From: Gammaproteobacteria bacterium
GTDB lineage: Bacteria; Pseudomonadota; Gammaproteobacteria; Eutrophobiales; Eutrophobiaceae
Direction of reading: 5' to 3'
NCBI GenBank assembly: GCA_030829985.1
Contig: JAURNW010000013.1
Coordinates: forward strand, 62,001 to 126,000
Length of the DNA stretch: 64,000 nt
A program made the translations under genes and the position numbers. This document shows, in pieces, positions 1-8,463 of the stretch. Numbering within the stretch: the stretch's first letter is position 1; each line of letters starts with the position of its first letter. The notes below the pieces were generated by a model. The model was not told where the DNA came from. It ran no database searches and saw only the letters and a program-made list of their open reading frames with translations.

Positions 1-1
1 G

Positions 2-139
2 CTGGATTATTTCAAGACCCGCGATGAGCAAGAACGTGCTTTGGACATTTTACAATTAAAACTGGATATTCTATGGACGATGCTCGATTGCATGTGGATG
101 GCCTACATAGAAAAAAAACCACCTTTTCATAATTGTTAA
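2..139 (+). CDS. pqqC: PqqC C-terminal fragment (pyrroloquinoline-quinone synthase), cut by window edge
   Basis: The frame is open from base 2 to the TAA at 137-139 and gives 45 residues of a PqqC C-terminus, with the stretches DEQERALDILQLKLDILW and MLDCMWMAYIE. PqqC is the cofactorless oxidase that performs the final ring closure and eight-electron oxidation that make PQQ in the cytoplasm. Only the last helices are here; the catalytic residues lie upstream of the window. pqqD starts 10 bases after the stop, so the genes are almost certainly co-transcribed. The identification rests on the family-typical C-terminus plus the pqqD-pqqE context. Confidence 0.85.
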   Translation: MDYFKTRDEQERALDILQLKLDILWTMLDCMWMAYIEKKPPFHNC

Positions 140-149
140 GACTATTGTC

Positions 150-425
150 ATGAATATTAATAAAGCTGATATCCCGGAAATTGCACCAACATTTCGTTTT
201 CAATGGGAAGAGGTGCAGGATTGTTATGTTGTCCTCTACCCGGAAGGCATGGTTAAGCTTAGTGGAAGTGCCGGAGAGATCATGAAACGTATCAATGGTG
301 AACATTCCGTTGACACCATAATTAAAGATTTAGAAACCACATTTTCAGAGAACAAGCTTGAAGATGATGTCATAAAATTCCTGGAGGTCGCCTATGACAC
401 CGGCTGGATTAGAAACAAAAAGTGA
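150..425 (+). CDS. pqqD: PqqD, PqqA peptide chaperone
   Basis: This 91-residue protein has the PqqD fold signature: an N-terminal stretch [17 protein letters not shown], then [18 protein letters not shown] and an acidic helical C-terminus. PqqD is a RiPP recognition element. It binds the precursor peptide PqqA and presents it to the radical SAM enzyme PqqE. The length is normal for the family (about 90 residues). The gene lies between the pqqC tail and pqqE and overlaps pqqE by 32 bases, so translation is probably coupled. Its substrate peptide gene is not adjacent inside the window; the only pqqA seen is at 51209-51283. Confidence 0.93.
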   Translation: MNINKADIPEIAPTFRFQWEEVQDCYVVLYPEGMVKLSGSAGEIMKRINGEHSVDTIIKDLETTFSENKLEDDVIKFLEVAYDTGWIRNKK

Positions 426-1560
426 TTTGAAACCCCCTTTATGGTTACTCGCAGAGTTAACCTATCGGTGCCCGCTACAGTGCCCCTATTGTTCAAACCC
501 ACTTGAGATAGCGAAGTATCAAAACGAGCTCTCTACTGAAGACTGGGTTCGTGTGATGCAACAAGCGCGTAAGATGGGCGCTGCCCAAATTGGCTTTTCT
601 GGTGGAGAACCGCTAGTACGTCCGGACCTTGAAGAACTGGTGCAGGAGGCAAGACATCTGGGTTATTACACTAACCTGATTACGTCCGGTGTCGGCATGG
701 ATGAAGCGCGTATTAAACGCCTCAAAGATGCAGGACTGGATCATATTCAAATCAGTTTCCAAGCTAGCGATGAAGAGTTGAATAACTTTCTCGGCGGCAC
801 CAAGACCTTTCAACACAAAAAGGAAATGGCGCGCTTGGTCAAAGCATATGAATACCCCATGGTCCTGAACATTGTGATTCATCGCAAAAATATCGATCAG
901 ATCCGAGATATTCTTGAGATGACTGTTGAGCTAGATGCCGATTACGTTGAACTAGCCAGTACACAGTACTATGGCTGGTCACGCATCAATGTCGATCAAC
1001 TCCTGCCCACGAGAGAGCAATTAGCTCGCGCTGAAATCGTCGCTAAAGAATATCAGGAAAGAATGAAAGGTAAGTCTAGAATCATCTATGTGATTCCTGA
1101 TTATTTTGAAAATCGTCCTAAGCCTTGTATGAATGGATGGGGTGCTATCTTTCTGACTATTGCGCCAGATGGTACTGCACTCCCCTGTCATGAGGCAGGA
1201 CAGTTACCCATCGATTTTCCCAATGTCAAAGAGGTCAGTGTCGAAGAAGCCTGGAAAGATTCACCCGGCTTTAATCATTTCCGCGGTTTCGAATGGATGA
1301 AAGAACCCTGTCGATCTTGCGATGAGAAAGAGAAAGATTTCGGTGGTTGTCGATGTCAGGCATTCATGATGACGGGAGATGCGGCTAATACCGATCCAGT
1401 CTGTGATAAATCACCCAAACATCAGGAGTTACTGGATGATGTAGAACGTATTGAAAAATTAGCAGCGCAAGAAGCGGCGCATCAAGTCGAGGCAAAGCCA
1501 CTGGTCTTTCGAAACATGAAAAATTCTAAACAGATTGTGAAAGAAGCTGCGGACGTATAG
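394..1560 (+). CDS. pqqE: PqqE, radical SAM PqqA peptide cyclase
   Basis: PqqE links the conserved Glu and Tyr side chains of PqqA by a carbon-carbon bond, the first committed step of PQQ synthesis. The 388-residue product has the radical SAM motif RCPLQCPYC near residue 25 (Cys-x3-Cys-x2-Cys), then [13 protein letters not shown]. The C-terminal SPASM region is Cys-rich (for example [32 protein letters not shown]) and would hold auxiliary Fe-S clusters. The ATG at 394 gives the usual N-terminus before [12 protein letters not shown], so it was kept despite the overlap with pqqD. The gene ends four bases before the convergent folP-like gene. Confidence 0.95.
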   Translation: MTPAGLETKSDLKPPLWLLAELTYRCPLQCPYCSNPLEIAKYQNELSTEDWVRVMQQARKMGAAQIGFSGGEPLVRPDLEELVQEARHLGYYTNLITSGVGMDEARIKRLKDAGLDHIQISFQASDEELNNFLGGTKTFQHKKEMARLVKAYEYPMVLNIVIHRKNIDQIRDILEMTVELDADYVELASTQYYGWSRINVDQLLPTREQLARAEIVAKEYQERMKGKSRIIYVIPDYFENRPKPCMNGWGAIFLTIAPDGTALPCHEAGQLPIDFPNVKEVSVEEAWKDSPGFNHFRGFEWMKEPCRSCDEKEKDFGGCRCQAFMMTGDAANTDPVCDKSPKHQELLDDVERIEKLAAQEAAHQVEAKPLVFRNMKNSKQIVKEAADV

Positions 1561-1563
1561 CTA

Positions 1564-2385
1564 TTAACTATTCAAAATCGCCCAGGCAACATCAGCTGCT
1601 TGCCTGTTCGGTTTTACATCATGCACACGAAACATTTTAACACCGGCTTGAACACCCAATGCTGTTGTTGCTGCTGTCGCGCCTATCAACTCATCGGCTG
1701 TATTGACCGTGCATATGCTACCCATGAATCGTTTGCGACTAGTGCCTAATAAAACTGTATAACCTGTTTTTACAAAAGCATTAAGATTATTTAATAACAT
1801 CAAGTTATGTTCTTTTGTCTTACCAAATCCTATCCCGGGATCAATAACAATATTATCTTTATCAACTCCCGCCTTTATACAATCTTCCACTCTGCTTTCC
1901 AAAAAATGTTTAATCTCTGAAACAACATCATTATAAGCTGGCTTATTTTGCATTGTTTCAGGTGTACCTAACATATGCATAATAATGTACGGACAATTCT
2001 TATCCGCACACAAATTGATTATCTCCGGATCATCATTGCCGCCTGAAACATCATTAACGATAGAAGCCCCGGCATCGAGTGCAGCTTCAGCTACTTTTGA
2101 TCGTGTCGTATCAATGCTTATCTGAACATGTCCTGGTTTAGTCTCACTGATAGCTTTAACTATGTGAACAACTCGCTCTATCTGTTCTTCTATACTAATT
2201 CGTTCAGAACCTGGCCGTGTAGATTCTCCACCTATATCAATAATATCTGCCCCTTCATCAATCATTTTCTTGCCATGATTAACAGCGGCCTCTAAATTAT
2301 TATATTGCCCGCCATCAGAGAAACTATCAGGTGTGACATTAAGGATCCCCATTATTAATGGTCCTTTTTTATCATGGAGAATCAT
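1564..2385 (-). CDS. folP: Dihydropteroate synthase (FolP family)
   Basis: This 273-residue protein has every DHPS landmark: MGILNVTPDSFSDGG, the pterin-binding GGESTRPG, NDVSGG, the DPGIGFGKT loop and the C-terminal GTSRKRFMG. The enzyme condenses hydroxymethyl-dihydropterin pyrophosphate with p-aminobenzoate in folate synthesis. The usual gammaproteobacterial partners ftsH and glmM are absent. Instead it overlaps a prolyl aminopeptidase gene by four bases (ATGA type), so the two are translationally coupled. It may be the only folP or a second copy; the window cannot tell. A role in methanopterin synthesis is possible but nothing here supports it. Confidence 0.88.
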   Translation of the reverse strand: MILHDKKGPLIMGILNVTPDSFSDGGQYNNLEAAVNHGKKMIDEGADIIDIGGESTRPGSERISIEEQIERVVHIVKAISETKPGHVQISIDTTRSKVAEAALDAGASIVNDVSGGNDDPEIINLCADKNCPYIIMHMLGTPETMQNKPAYNDVVSEIKHFLESRVEDCIKAGVDKDNIVIDPGIGFGKTKEHNLMLLNNLNAFVKTGYTVLLGTSRKRFMGSICTVNTADELIGATAATTALGVQAGVKMFRVHDVKPNRQAADVAWAILNS

Positions 2386-3326
2386 CTAATGCTGTCTGCC
2401 ATTTGATCAGTTGCAGAAACAAGCGCATCGATCATCGCTGATTCACCTGCCAAGTGACCAGCATTGGCAATGATGACTAATTTAGATTTAGGTAATGCTT
2501 TATGAACTAGCCAGGATGATTCTGGAAGACACGTTAAATCTTTACGGCCGTGAATAATCGTAATCGGCACATCGGGAATTTTTGAAATATTATTGATAAT
2601 CTGATTTTCGGTTATGAAATATTTATTTATCGCATAATGCATTTCAATTTTTGTTTCATTGATTAACTTGTCTTCATCACTGATATCAAGCACATATTCG
2701 TCAACGAAACTATGCGTCACTATTCTACCGGCCCATAAACCCCATGCTTTGGCCGCAGCTAATTGTGTTTGTTTATTATCAGAAAAGACACGTTCGTGTA
2801 ACGATGCTATTAACTGTTCATCTTTACTTATTATAGATATTAGTTTTTCCCAATAGTCAGGAAATATTTTATTGACTCCTGATTTAGCAAACCAGTCAAA
2901 ATCACATTGTCTTGCTAGAAAAGAACCACGCAAAATAATTCCTGCTACATGTTCTGAATATTGTTCAGCATACAGTAAGGCTAATGTTGCACCCCAGGAA
3001 CCACCAAATAGAACCCATTTATCAATATTTAATTTTTTTCGTATTGCCTCAAGATCATCAAGAATGTCATGAGTGGTATTATTTTCTACACAACCGTTTG
3101 GTGTTGATCGATTACAACCACGTTGATCAAGTAAAATAATGCGATATTTATCAGGATTGAAATATCGTCGATGATTCTCATTACAACCGGAGCCGGGGCC
3201 TCCATGTAAAAAAATGACAGCGGGAGCCGTCGGATTGCCTACCTGTTCGTAGTATGTTTGATGAGCTGAATTTGTGTTTAATAAGCCTTTATCAAAAGGC
3301 TCACACTCAGGATAGAGGTTTCTCAA
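2382..3326 (-). CDS. pip: Proline iminopeptidase, alpha/beta hydrolase (S33)
   Basis: The 314-residue product matches prolyl aminopeptidase: the oxyanion-hole motif HGGPGSGCNENHRR near residue 40, LLDQRGCNRSTPN, the nucleophile elbow GGSWGATLALLYAEQY near residue 108, a helical cap, and the late Asp (GRKDLTC) and His (NAGHLAGE) that complete the triad. It removes N-terminal proline from peptides in the cytoplasm. No signal peptide is visible. It is the first gene of a two-gene unit with the folP-like gene. The substrate preference is inferred from the family only. Confidence 0.88.
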   Translation of the reverse strand: MRNLYPECEPFDKGLLNTNSAHQTYYEQVGNPTAPAVIFLHGGPGSGCNENHRRYFNPDKYRIILLDQRGCNRSTPNGCVENNTTHDILDDLEAIRKKLNIDKWVLFGGSWGATLALLYAEQYSEHVAGIILRGSFLARQCDFDWFAKSGVNKIFPDYWEKLISIISKDEQLIASLHERVFSDNKQTQLAAAKAWGLWAGRIVTHSFVDEYVLDISDEDKLINETKIEMHYAINKYFITENQIINNISKIPDVPITIIHGRKDLTCLPESSWLVHKALPKSKLVIIANAGHLAGESAMIDALVSATDQMADSIR

Positions 3327-3353
3327 TTCGAATAGTATTTATTAGTGGGTAAA

Positions 3354-4301
3354 TTAAATATCGTTAAGAATTTCCTTTCTTTTAACAGCATATTCCTCTT
3401 TTGAGATCAGCTCTTTTTCTAGCAACTGGTCGAGTGTGCTAATTCGTTCTTCAATACTTTTAGCAGATGATGATTCGTTATTTCGTTGCTCAACATCTTT
3501 TCTAAGTCGTGCCATTTCAGCCCGCATTTCACGTCTTTGTTTAGCGAGCTTTGCTGCTTCGACCTTCAATGCCTGGCTTCCTTGCAATTGCGGGTTTTCT
3601 CTTTCTTTTTTTCTTGCTACATAAGCTTCTGCAGCTAGTTTAATATCGATTTCAATCCAATCTAGTCGTGGCTCACCCTTAATTACCTTTTGGGCTACCC
3701 CAGTAACACCAATAATACTATCCTTAAAATGATTGGATTTTTTATCACGATACCCATGACTAAAATTATAATTAACCTCTCCTCTACCTGAAGGGTCGAG
3801 TTCTTTTTCCATCGCTTCACTTCGTACTAAATCATATTCGCCAATAATAATATTAAGTTTACCTGCTTTATAAAATACCCGACCGGTTGTGTATGATTTT
3901 TTTGTTAAAACAAGCAGTTTCCTACTACTTCCGCCAATCGCAAAAATAATATCTTGCGTTGCTTTTGCCTCACTTAGCCCTTTTGAAATATATTCGGCAA
4001 GAAGCCGTACTTGTGAATAAGAATAAACAGAAACGATTGATTCGGAACCCAAAATACTTGTATCGGTATACTCTAAAGCGGTAAGTGCATCGATAATCTC
4101 TTCTTCATCGATTGAAATGGGATGATCGTTTTTACCAAATTTTGAGTCTTCTTGCTCTGCAAGCTTAAAATAGTTATTTGCTGCACCTTCCCAAATAATC
4201 TCTTCATCTCCACCAAACCAGCTTACTGCAGAAACACTATTAGTAAAAAATACGAAGGAAATAATAAAAAAGGATATTAGGTGATTTTGAGTGTTTTTCA
4301 T
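3354..4301 (-). CDS. Secreted or membrane-anchored protein with C-terminal SHOCT domain
   Basis: I chose the Met at 4301 because it begins a good signal peptide (MKNTQNHLISFFIISFVFF... ending near SVSA). The longer open frame upstream, to 4526, encodes a basic, low-quality stretch that coincides with intergenic repeats. The mature 315-residue protein has an alpha/beta region of unknown family at about residues 25-240. A charged coiled coil rich in Lys, Arg and Glu follows. The last 30 residues (LDQLLEKELISKEEYAVKRKEIL) fit the SHOCT domain, a short oligomerisation helix pair. The function is unknown. It follows the porin terminator and lies downstream of the repeats, so it probably has its own promoter. 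Confidence 0.6.
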   Translation of the reverse strand: MKNTQNHLISFFIISFVFFTNSVSAVSWFGGDEEIIWEGAANNYFKLAEQEDSKFGKNDHPISIDEEEIIDALTALEYTDTSILGSESIVSVYSYSQVRLLAEYISKGLSEAKATQDIIFAIGGSSRKLLVLTKKSYTTGRVFYKAGKLNIIIGEYDLVRSEAMEKELDPSGRGEVNYNFSHGYRDKKSNHFKDSIIGVTGVAQKVIKGEPRLDWIEIDIKLAAEAYVARKKERENPQLQGSQALKVEAAKLAKQRREMRAEMARLRKDVEQRNNESSSAKSIEERISTLDQLLEKELISKEEYAVKRKEILNDI

Positions 4302-4414
4302 AAATGAGTAATATTTTAATCGATTGGTAGATTTAGAGTTGATAGCAGGCGTGAAGTTTACATTAAATATAGAATTAATGGAAAATGAATGATTTATTGC
4401 ATAGTTTTTTGTTT

Positions 4415-4626
4415 TCGTCCTCGGCTTTGTCAATCGCTCTATCGCTTTCCTGCGATTACGATACTTGAACATCCTGTTCATCTTCCTGTGTCGCTCTAAC
4501 TCCTGCATCCATGCAGTCGTGAACAACTGACATAAAATTACATCCCTTTACGCCGTTCTCGGGCTTCCTCGCTAACTGCTCCCGGCGTTACTCTACCTCC
4601 TACTTCCATGTAGTCGTACTCTACAC
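4415..4626 (-). repeat. Two divergent copies of a short intergenic repeat
   Basis: On the minus strand two units of about 37 bases share the core ACGAC(T)xCATGGAxGxAGGAG followed by xTAGAG. They start near 4626 and 4525 and agree at 27 of 37 positions by hand alignment. The second is followed by further AGGA-rich sequence. They resemble a decayed interspersed repeat family of the sort found in gammaproteobacterial genomes; no other copy was seen in this window. No transposase is associated. Confidence 0.5.
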
Positions 4627-4650
4627 GGCATAAGTACACATTCCATGTAC

Positions 4651-4680
4651 AAAAAAAAGGCCTCCGAAGAGGCCTTTTAG
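4651..4680 (-). terminator. Rho-independent terminator of the porin gene
   Basis: On the minus strand, 38 bases after the porin stop, AAAAGGCCTC pairs with GAGGCCTTTT around a TTCG tetraloop and is followed by a run of eight T in total. This is a textbook intrinsic terminator; the A run on the other side could also serve the opposite strand. Confidence 0.9.
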
Positions 4681-4717
4681 TACTTACCAGTTTTCTTCCA
4701 ACTATAAAATTTTAGTC

Positions 4718-5986
4718 TTAGAAGAAGTAGGTTGCGCCAAGAGCAAATATATCTAGCTCTTCAGCACCACCGTAGGCTGCAGTACAAGTTGCAGCTGCAG
4801 TATTAAGAGCAGCCGCATTAGCACAATCTACGTCTAGGTCAAGCTGTTCCCAAGTACCATAGATTTGAAAACCTGCACCAAAGTATTGAACTATTTCAAA
4901 ACCAATACGTTCGACTTCAGAACCTGTGACACCGACACCACCAGTACCGAAACCATCTTCATAACTACCATATTTGAATGCAAGCGAAGTATCACCTAGA
5001 TTATTAAACGCACGTTTAACACCCACTTTAATAAAGTATGATTCTGTTTCGTCTGATACTTGAATACCGGTATTTGCAGTATTTGCATTCACAGCTAGAG
5101 CAGCTGCGGTAAGGTCACCCTCGTCTATCATGTAGGCAATTGAACCAAAGATACCTGTACCCGGATCCATCAAACCAGCTTGTACCTGAAAGACTTCAGA
5201 TTCAGCAACTGTTGTATTACCGCCGCCTTGATTAATAGCATAACCGATACCAATAACAGTATTTAAGCCAGCGATTGAACCCGAGTGGTTAAGAGCTACA
5301 TCATAAATGTCATCGTTAGCATAACCAAAAGCTAATTTAACACCCATTATTGCAGGAAGGTCATAACGGATACCAGTACGATAGACACCGTTACAGTCAA
5401 AACCGATACCTAAACCGCTAGTCTGACACTGTAGATTGCTACCCCATGTGGTATCAACTGCACCAGCACCTAAGCCACGAATGGTAAAGCCTGAGCCACG
5501 GAACACTGGGCTTACGCCTGACCATAAGGTCAATGAAGGATCAGACAAAACGGCAATATTATCTGTAGGCATTGATTGAGTACCTAACGTTACCTTACCA
5601 AAGCCACCACTCAAATGGATATTGCTACCAAGTAAACCGATGTCAGTACCGAAAGCATTATTATTACTAATTGCTGCTTGGTTACTCAATAATGGTGTAA
5701 GACCGTTATCTGCACTTAGCGTATTTGCAGGCTCAAAGGACAATTCAAAACCAGCAGTCAACCCAGTATTTGGTAATGCTTGTGTGCCAGTAAATGAAAG
5801 ACGACTAGCAAGTGTAGTACCGTTATCTTGAATCGCTGAGAAATCGCTATTTGTGCCATCGTCGGTGAACAACATACCTTCGTTGATCCAACCTGAGATG
5901 TTAACTTCTCCGGCGGTTGCTGCTTGTGATAATGGAAGCAGTGCTGCCGCAGCGACTAAGCAAGCTCCTTTAATTGTTTTATTCAC
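4718..5986 (-). CDS. Outer-membrane porin, general trimeric type
   Basis: I chose a GTG start at 5986: an AGGAGG lies eight bases before it, and translation from there gives a clean signal peptide (NKTIKGACLVAAAALLPLSQA, cleaved near ATAGE). The mature protein is rich in alternating beta strands, Gly and aromatic girdle residues. It ends with ALGATYFF, the terminal Phe expected for BAM-dependent insertion. Its length of about 420 residues fits a 16-strand porin. Next to the quinoprotein cluster it probably admits the alcohol substrate or related small solutes, which is inference. A terminator follows at 4651-4680. Palindromes at 6222-6237 and 6325-6343 lie upstream. Confidence 0.85.
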   Translation of the reverse strand: MNKTIKGACLVAAAALLPLSQAATAGEVNISGWINEGMLFTDDGTNSDFSAIQDNGTTLASRLSFTGTQALPNTGLTAGFELSFEPANTLSADNGLTPLLSNQAAISNNNAFGTDIGLLGSNIHLSGGFGKVTLGTQSMPTDNIAVLSDPSLTLWSGVSPVFRGSGFTIRGLGAGAVDTTWGSNLQCQTSGLGIGFDCNGVYRTGIRYDLPAIMGVKLAFGYANDDIYDVALNHSGSIAGLNTVIGIGYAINQGGGNTTVAESEVFQVQAGLMDPGTGIFGSIAYMIDEGDLTAAALAVNANTANTGIQVSDETESYFIKVGVKRAFNNLGDTSLAFKYGSYEDGFGTGGVGVTGSEVERIGFEIVQYFGAGFQIYGTWEQLDLDVDCANAAALNTAAATCTAAYGGAEELDIFALGATYFF

Positions 5987-6221
5987 GTTGTATTCCTCCT
6001 TAAGAAAATACAAATTTATTTACTAATTTACATCTCTAGAGATAAAAATTGGCCTCCCCAGCCTCGTTTCCCCTAAATCTAGATTCAACAAGTCTTTTGA
6101 AGCTACATCTTATATAGCTAGAAAAGCCATTAATAAGACAGCTGTAAAAATACTACATAATTCCATGCCTTGCAAACATTTATTGTTTTTAATACAACAA
6201 CAGTATAAATCATTTAAAATT

Positions 6222-6237
6222 GTTGTTTTTTAACAAC
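6222..6237. promoter_or_regulatory. Perfect inverted repeat GTTGTT-tttt-AACAAC
   Basis: The arms are six bases with a TTTT loop. A CAACAACA stretch about 25 bases to the left repeats the half-site. It lies about 235 bases upstream of the porin start and may be an operator. An intrinsic terminator is unlikely because the stem is AT-rich. Confidence 0.35.
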
Positions 6238-6324
6238 GAAAGGTTAAAACTGCATAATTTACAGTAATTAGCATTTCTTAATCGGATAGATGATTTATAT
6301 TTTATTGATTAGTATAGAGACAGA

Positions 6325-6343
6325 GCGTTGCATAAACGCAACA
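6325..6343. promoter_or_regulatory. TGTTGC-type palindrome (candidate activator site) upstream of porin
   Basis: Read on the minus strand it is TGTTGC GTTTAT GCAACG, a near-perfect dyad about 340 bases upstream of the porin start. Related dyads lie at 10540-10555, 14294-14310 and 27178-27195, each in front of a gene or operon linked to alcohol, ketone or aldehyde oxidation. The long distance suits an enhancer-binding regulator. Confidence 0.45.
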
Positions 6344-6539
6344 TCTGCCATATTATTCTTATTTTACAATTACTTACAGATATTTTTAAATTTGAAATAG
6401 AAGGTTTTATTGAGGAGCTTAATTCTACACATAAGTGAATTTTCATTTGAACTGACCTATTACTAATGGAGTTTAGTCAGTTCACTCAACTATTAAAGTT
6501 AACTGATACTTATATAAAGCAATATTTAATCACTACGCT

Positions 6540-7460
6540 TCAATTGAAATAATTCTGTTCCATATCAGGATAAAGTTGTAAAACAGCACGTTTGTACTCT
6601 TCGTGTAAAATATCGAGAGACTGAAATGATGCGGGTAATTCTAACGTCAAGGCTTCACTCATAGCCAAACCTCTGTCCAATGCATTTTGAAGGTGCTTAT
6701 GCAACCACGAAAGGTAGTCGCGCGTTTGTATCATCGCGTGTTCATCACTAATTACTGCGCCATGACCAGGAACCATATATTTATAGTTCAATTCTTGCAA
6801 TTTGCTGATGCTATCTAACCAATGTTGAATATTAGCATTGGCCACAGCGGGTGTTCGGTTGTGGAATACTAAATCTCCTGGAAATAATACTCCGGTAGTA
6901 TGATCATAAATGACCATATCCGAATCAGTATGTCCATCTAAAGCAATTATTTCTATCTCATGCCCACCAATTGAAAACTTACCGGGAACGATTACTTCCG
7001 TGGGTATATATGCCTCAGTCTCCTTCATCCAATCACCAATAAGTGCATATAAATTATCGGTAAAGGCGTTGCCCTGAAGTTTTATACCATTAATAACACC
7101 CGACAATGATGCGATTGGCACATCATTAAACGCCTGATTACCGAGAAAATGGTCTGGGTGATGGTGAGTAATAAATACTTTAATAATTGATAAGCCCGTT
7201 GTTGACTCAATATAGTCACGCATCTGTTTGCCATATCGATATGATGGCCCTGTATCAATAACAACCACACCTGCATTAGTAACGATATACGCGGTATTAA
7301 CAATATTACCGCCATTTTGTTTTGAGAAATATTTAGTTGAACCAACAAAAACATAGGTCCCTTCGACAACAGGTTCCGCTATTAAATTGTAATCAAGTTC
7401 AGCAGCTTTACTAACCTGAATAGTTAGTATGAATAAAATTAAAACAGAGAAGGTTCGCAT
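6540..7460 (-). CDS. Quinoprotein-associated metallo-beta-lactamase-fold hydrolase
   Basis: The motif THHHPDHFLGNQ, followed later by DGHTDSD, GDLVFHN and the terminal GHG (VPGHGAVIS), gives the full dinuclear zinc site of the metallo-beta-lactamase fold. I prefer the Met at 7460 because it begins a signal peptide (MRTFSVLILFILTIQVSKA). An in-frame Met at 7523 would give a 21-residue extension. Secreted proteins of this type recur beside PQQ dehydrogenases and SoxYZ-like carriers, where they are named quinoprotein relay system zinc metallohydrolases. The reaction is unknown. It follows the SoxYZ-like gene in the same direction with a gap of 101 bases. Confidence 0.75.
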   Translation of the reverse strand: MRTFSVLILFILTIQVSKAAELDYNLIAEPVVEGTYVFVGSTKYFSKQNGGNIVNTAYIVTNAGVVVIDTGPSYRYGKQMRDYIESTTGLSIIKVFITHHHPDHFLGNQAFNDVPIASLSGVINGIKLQGNAFTDNLYALIGDWMKETEAYIPTEVIVPGKFSIGGHEIEIIALDGHTDSDMVIYDHTTGVLFPGDLVFHNRTPAVANANIQHWLDSISKLQELNYKYMVPGHGAVISDEHAMIQTRDYLSWLHKHLQNALDRGLAMSEALTLELPASFQSLDILHEEYKRAVLQLYPDMEQNYFN

Positions 7461-7561
7461 TAATATGCTAACGTTATCATGTGGTTGGAAGAATCGTACA
7501 GTCGGCTTCATTGAAATAAACATTCTTTGTAAGGATATTTTTAAATCTTTAAATATTAGAA

Positions 7562-8344
7562 TTACTGCAATACTTTATTTATTTGATTGCCGTTATTATC
7601 GTGCCCGGTAAGCGTGAGTCCTTGATATCGATTACTTTCAAGGTCCAGACTAAAGAAAGGGTTTTCACTCACGGGCTGGTAAGACTCTATATGCGCCAAT
7701 AAATCACCGTTACTATCTTTCAATTCCAGTAATTCAATATAAAAAGCCGGAATACCGGATGCCAATCCCGTGTCCATCGGATGCATAATTCGAAAACGTA
7801 ATCTATCCGGTTGGTCTTTTCGTGACCAAAGACGTGATTTAACATCACCCAGCGTATCTTCCCAATTAGCAAGCCCACTACTCACGCTGGGCGCTGTACA
7901 ACCACCACCCGTCGCATCGAGCCAATGACCTCCAACATGCCAAACACCGTCTTTTGTGCGGGCAGCGGCGCGGACCGGCGTTGACTGCTGCACCTTAAAT
8001 CGAAACGCGATAAAGGGTTCAATCTTGCCAGGGTAAAAGTTTAAAATTTTCTGAATAGGATTTAAATCGGCAAACACTCTGATTTCTTCAATTTCACCTA
8101 TGTCACCGACTCTGACAGATACAGGCACATTCATTGGATCTTCAGCTACATCAGGCACAACAACTTTAACACGCTCATCAAAAACAACTTCTTCATTGAA
8201 TAACATTGTCTTATGTACTGTTTCCCAGGTGGGAGCGTCTAGCGGATCAACTGATGTTTGTGCGTACACAAAATTTACAGCGGCAATCAAGCTTAAGCTT
8301 GAAAATATTTTAAAGTAAAATCTTTGTTTGATGTTTATAGACAT
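7562..8344 (-). CDS. Quinoprotein dehydrogenase-associated SoxYZ-like carrier
   Basis: The 260-residue product has a signal peptide ending near VYA. Next comes a SoxY-like domain carrying the Cys-bearing segment DATGGGCTAPS at about residue 145, and then a SoxZ-like beta sandwich (FRIMHPMDTGL, FYIELLELKDSNGD). In Sox systems the SoxY cysteine near a Gly-rich tail carries sulfur intermediates. In this fused family the Cys sits internally and the cargo is unknown. It is found next to PQQ alcohol dehydrogenase genes, as here. It precedes the metallohydrolase gene, and the two probably act together in the periplasm. Confidence 0.8.
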   Translation of the reverse strand: MSINIKQRFYFKIFSSLSLIAAVNFVYAQTSVDPLDAPTWETVHKTMLFNEEVVFDERVKVVVPDVAEDPMNVPVSVRVGDIGEIEEIRVFADLNPIQKILNFYPGKIEPFIAFRFKVQQSTPVRAAARTKDGVWHVGGHWLDATGGGCTAPSVSSGLANWEDTLGDVKSRLWSRKDQPDRLRFRIMHPMDTGLASGIPAFYIELLELKDSNGDLLAHIESYQPVSENPFFSLDLESNRYQGLTLTGHDNNGNQINKVLQ

Positions 8345-8463
8345 ATTTTATCCATCTGAAATTACCCTGTGATTTACCGAATCAGTAATCACCGGGAATA
8401 ATAATAAATGTAAATGAGTAATAGCATGAAGTATGAATTGTGTGAGATATTTTAAAGTCTACT

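Larger units (their letters stand above)
4302..4717. other. Non-coding gap with degenerate repeats and the porin terminator
   Basis: About 415 bases separate the porin stop from the SHOCT gene start. Next to the porin lies an intrinsic terminator, then two related repeat units and an AT-rich leader. A continuous open frame crosses part of it on the minus strand, but its peptide looks random and I treat it as non-coding. Confidence 0.6.
5987..6539. other. Porin upstream region, AT-rich, with inverted repeats
   Basis: About 550 bases without a gene. It holds the porin Shine-Dalgarno sequence, a perfect six-base-arm hairpin at 6222-6237, and a GTTGC-N6-GCAAC palindrome at 6327-6342. I found no convincing sigma54 -24/-12 pair or tRNA here. 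Confidence 0.5.

Noticed and set aside
4302..4526. N-terminal extension of the SHOCT protein
   Set aside because: The 75 extra residues are basic and unstructured and overlap the intergenic repeats. The Met at 4301 begins a proper signal peptide.
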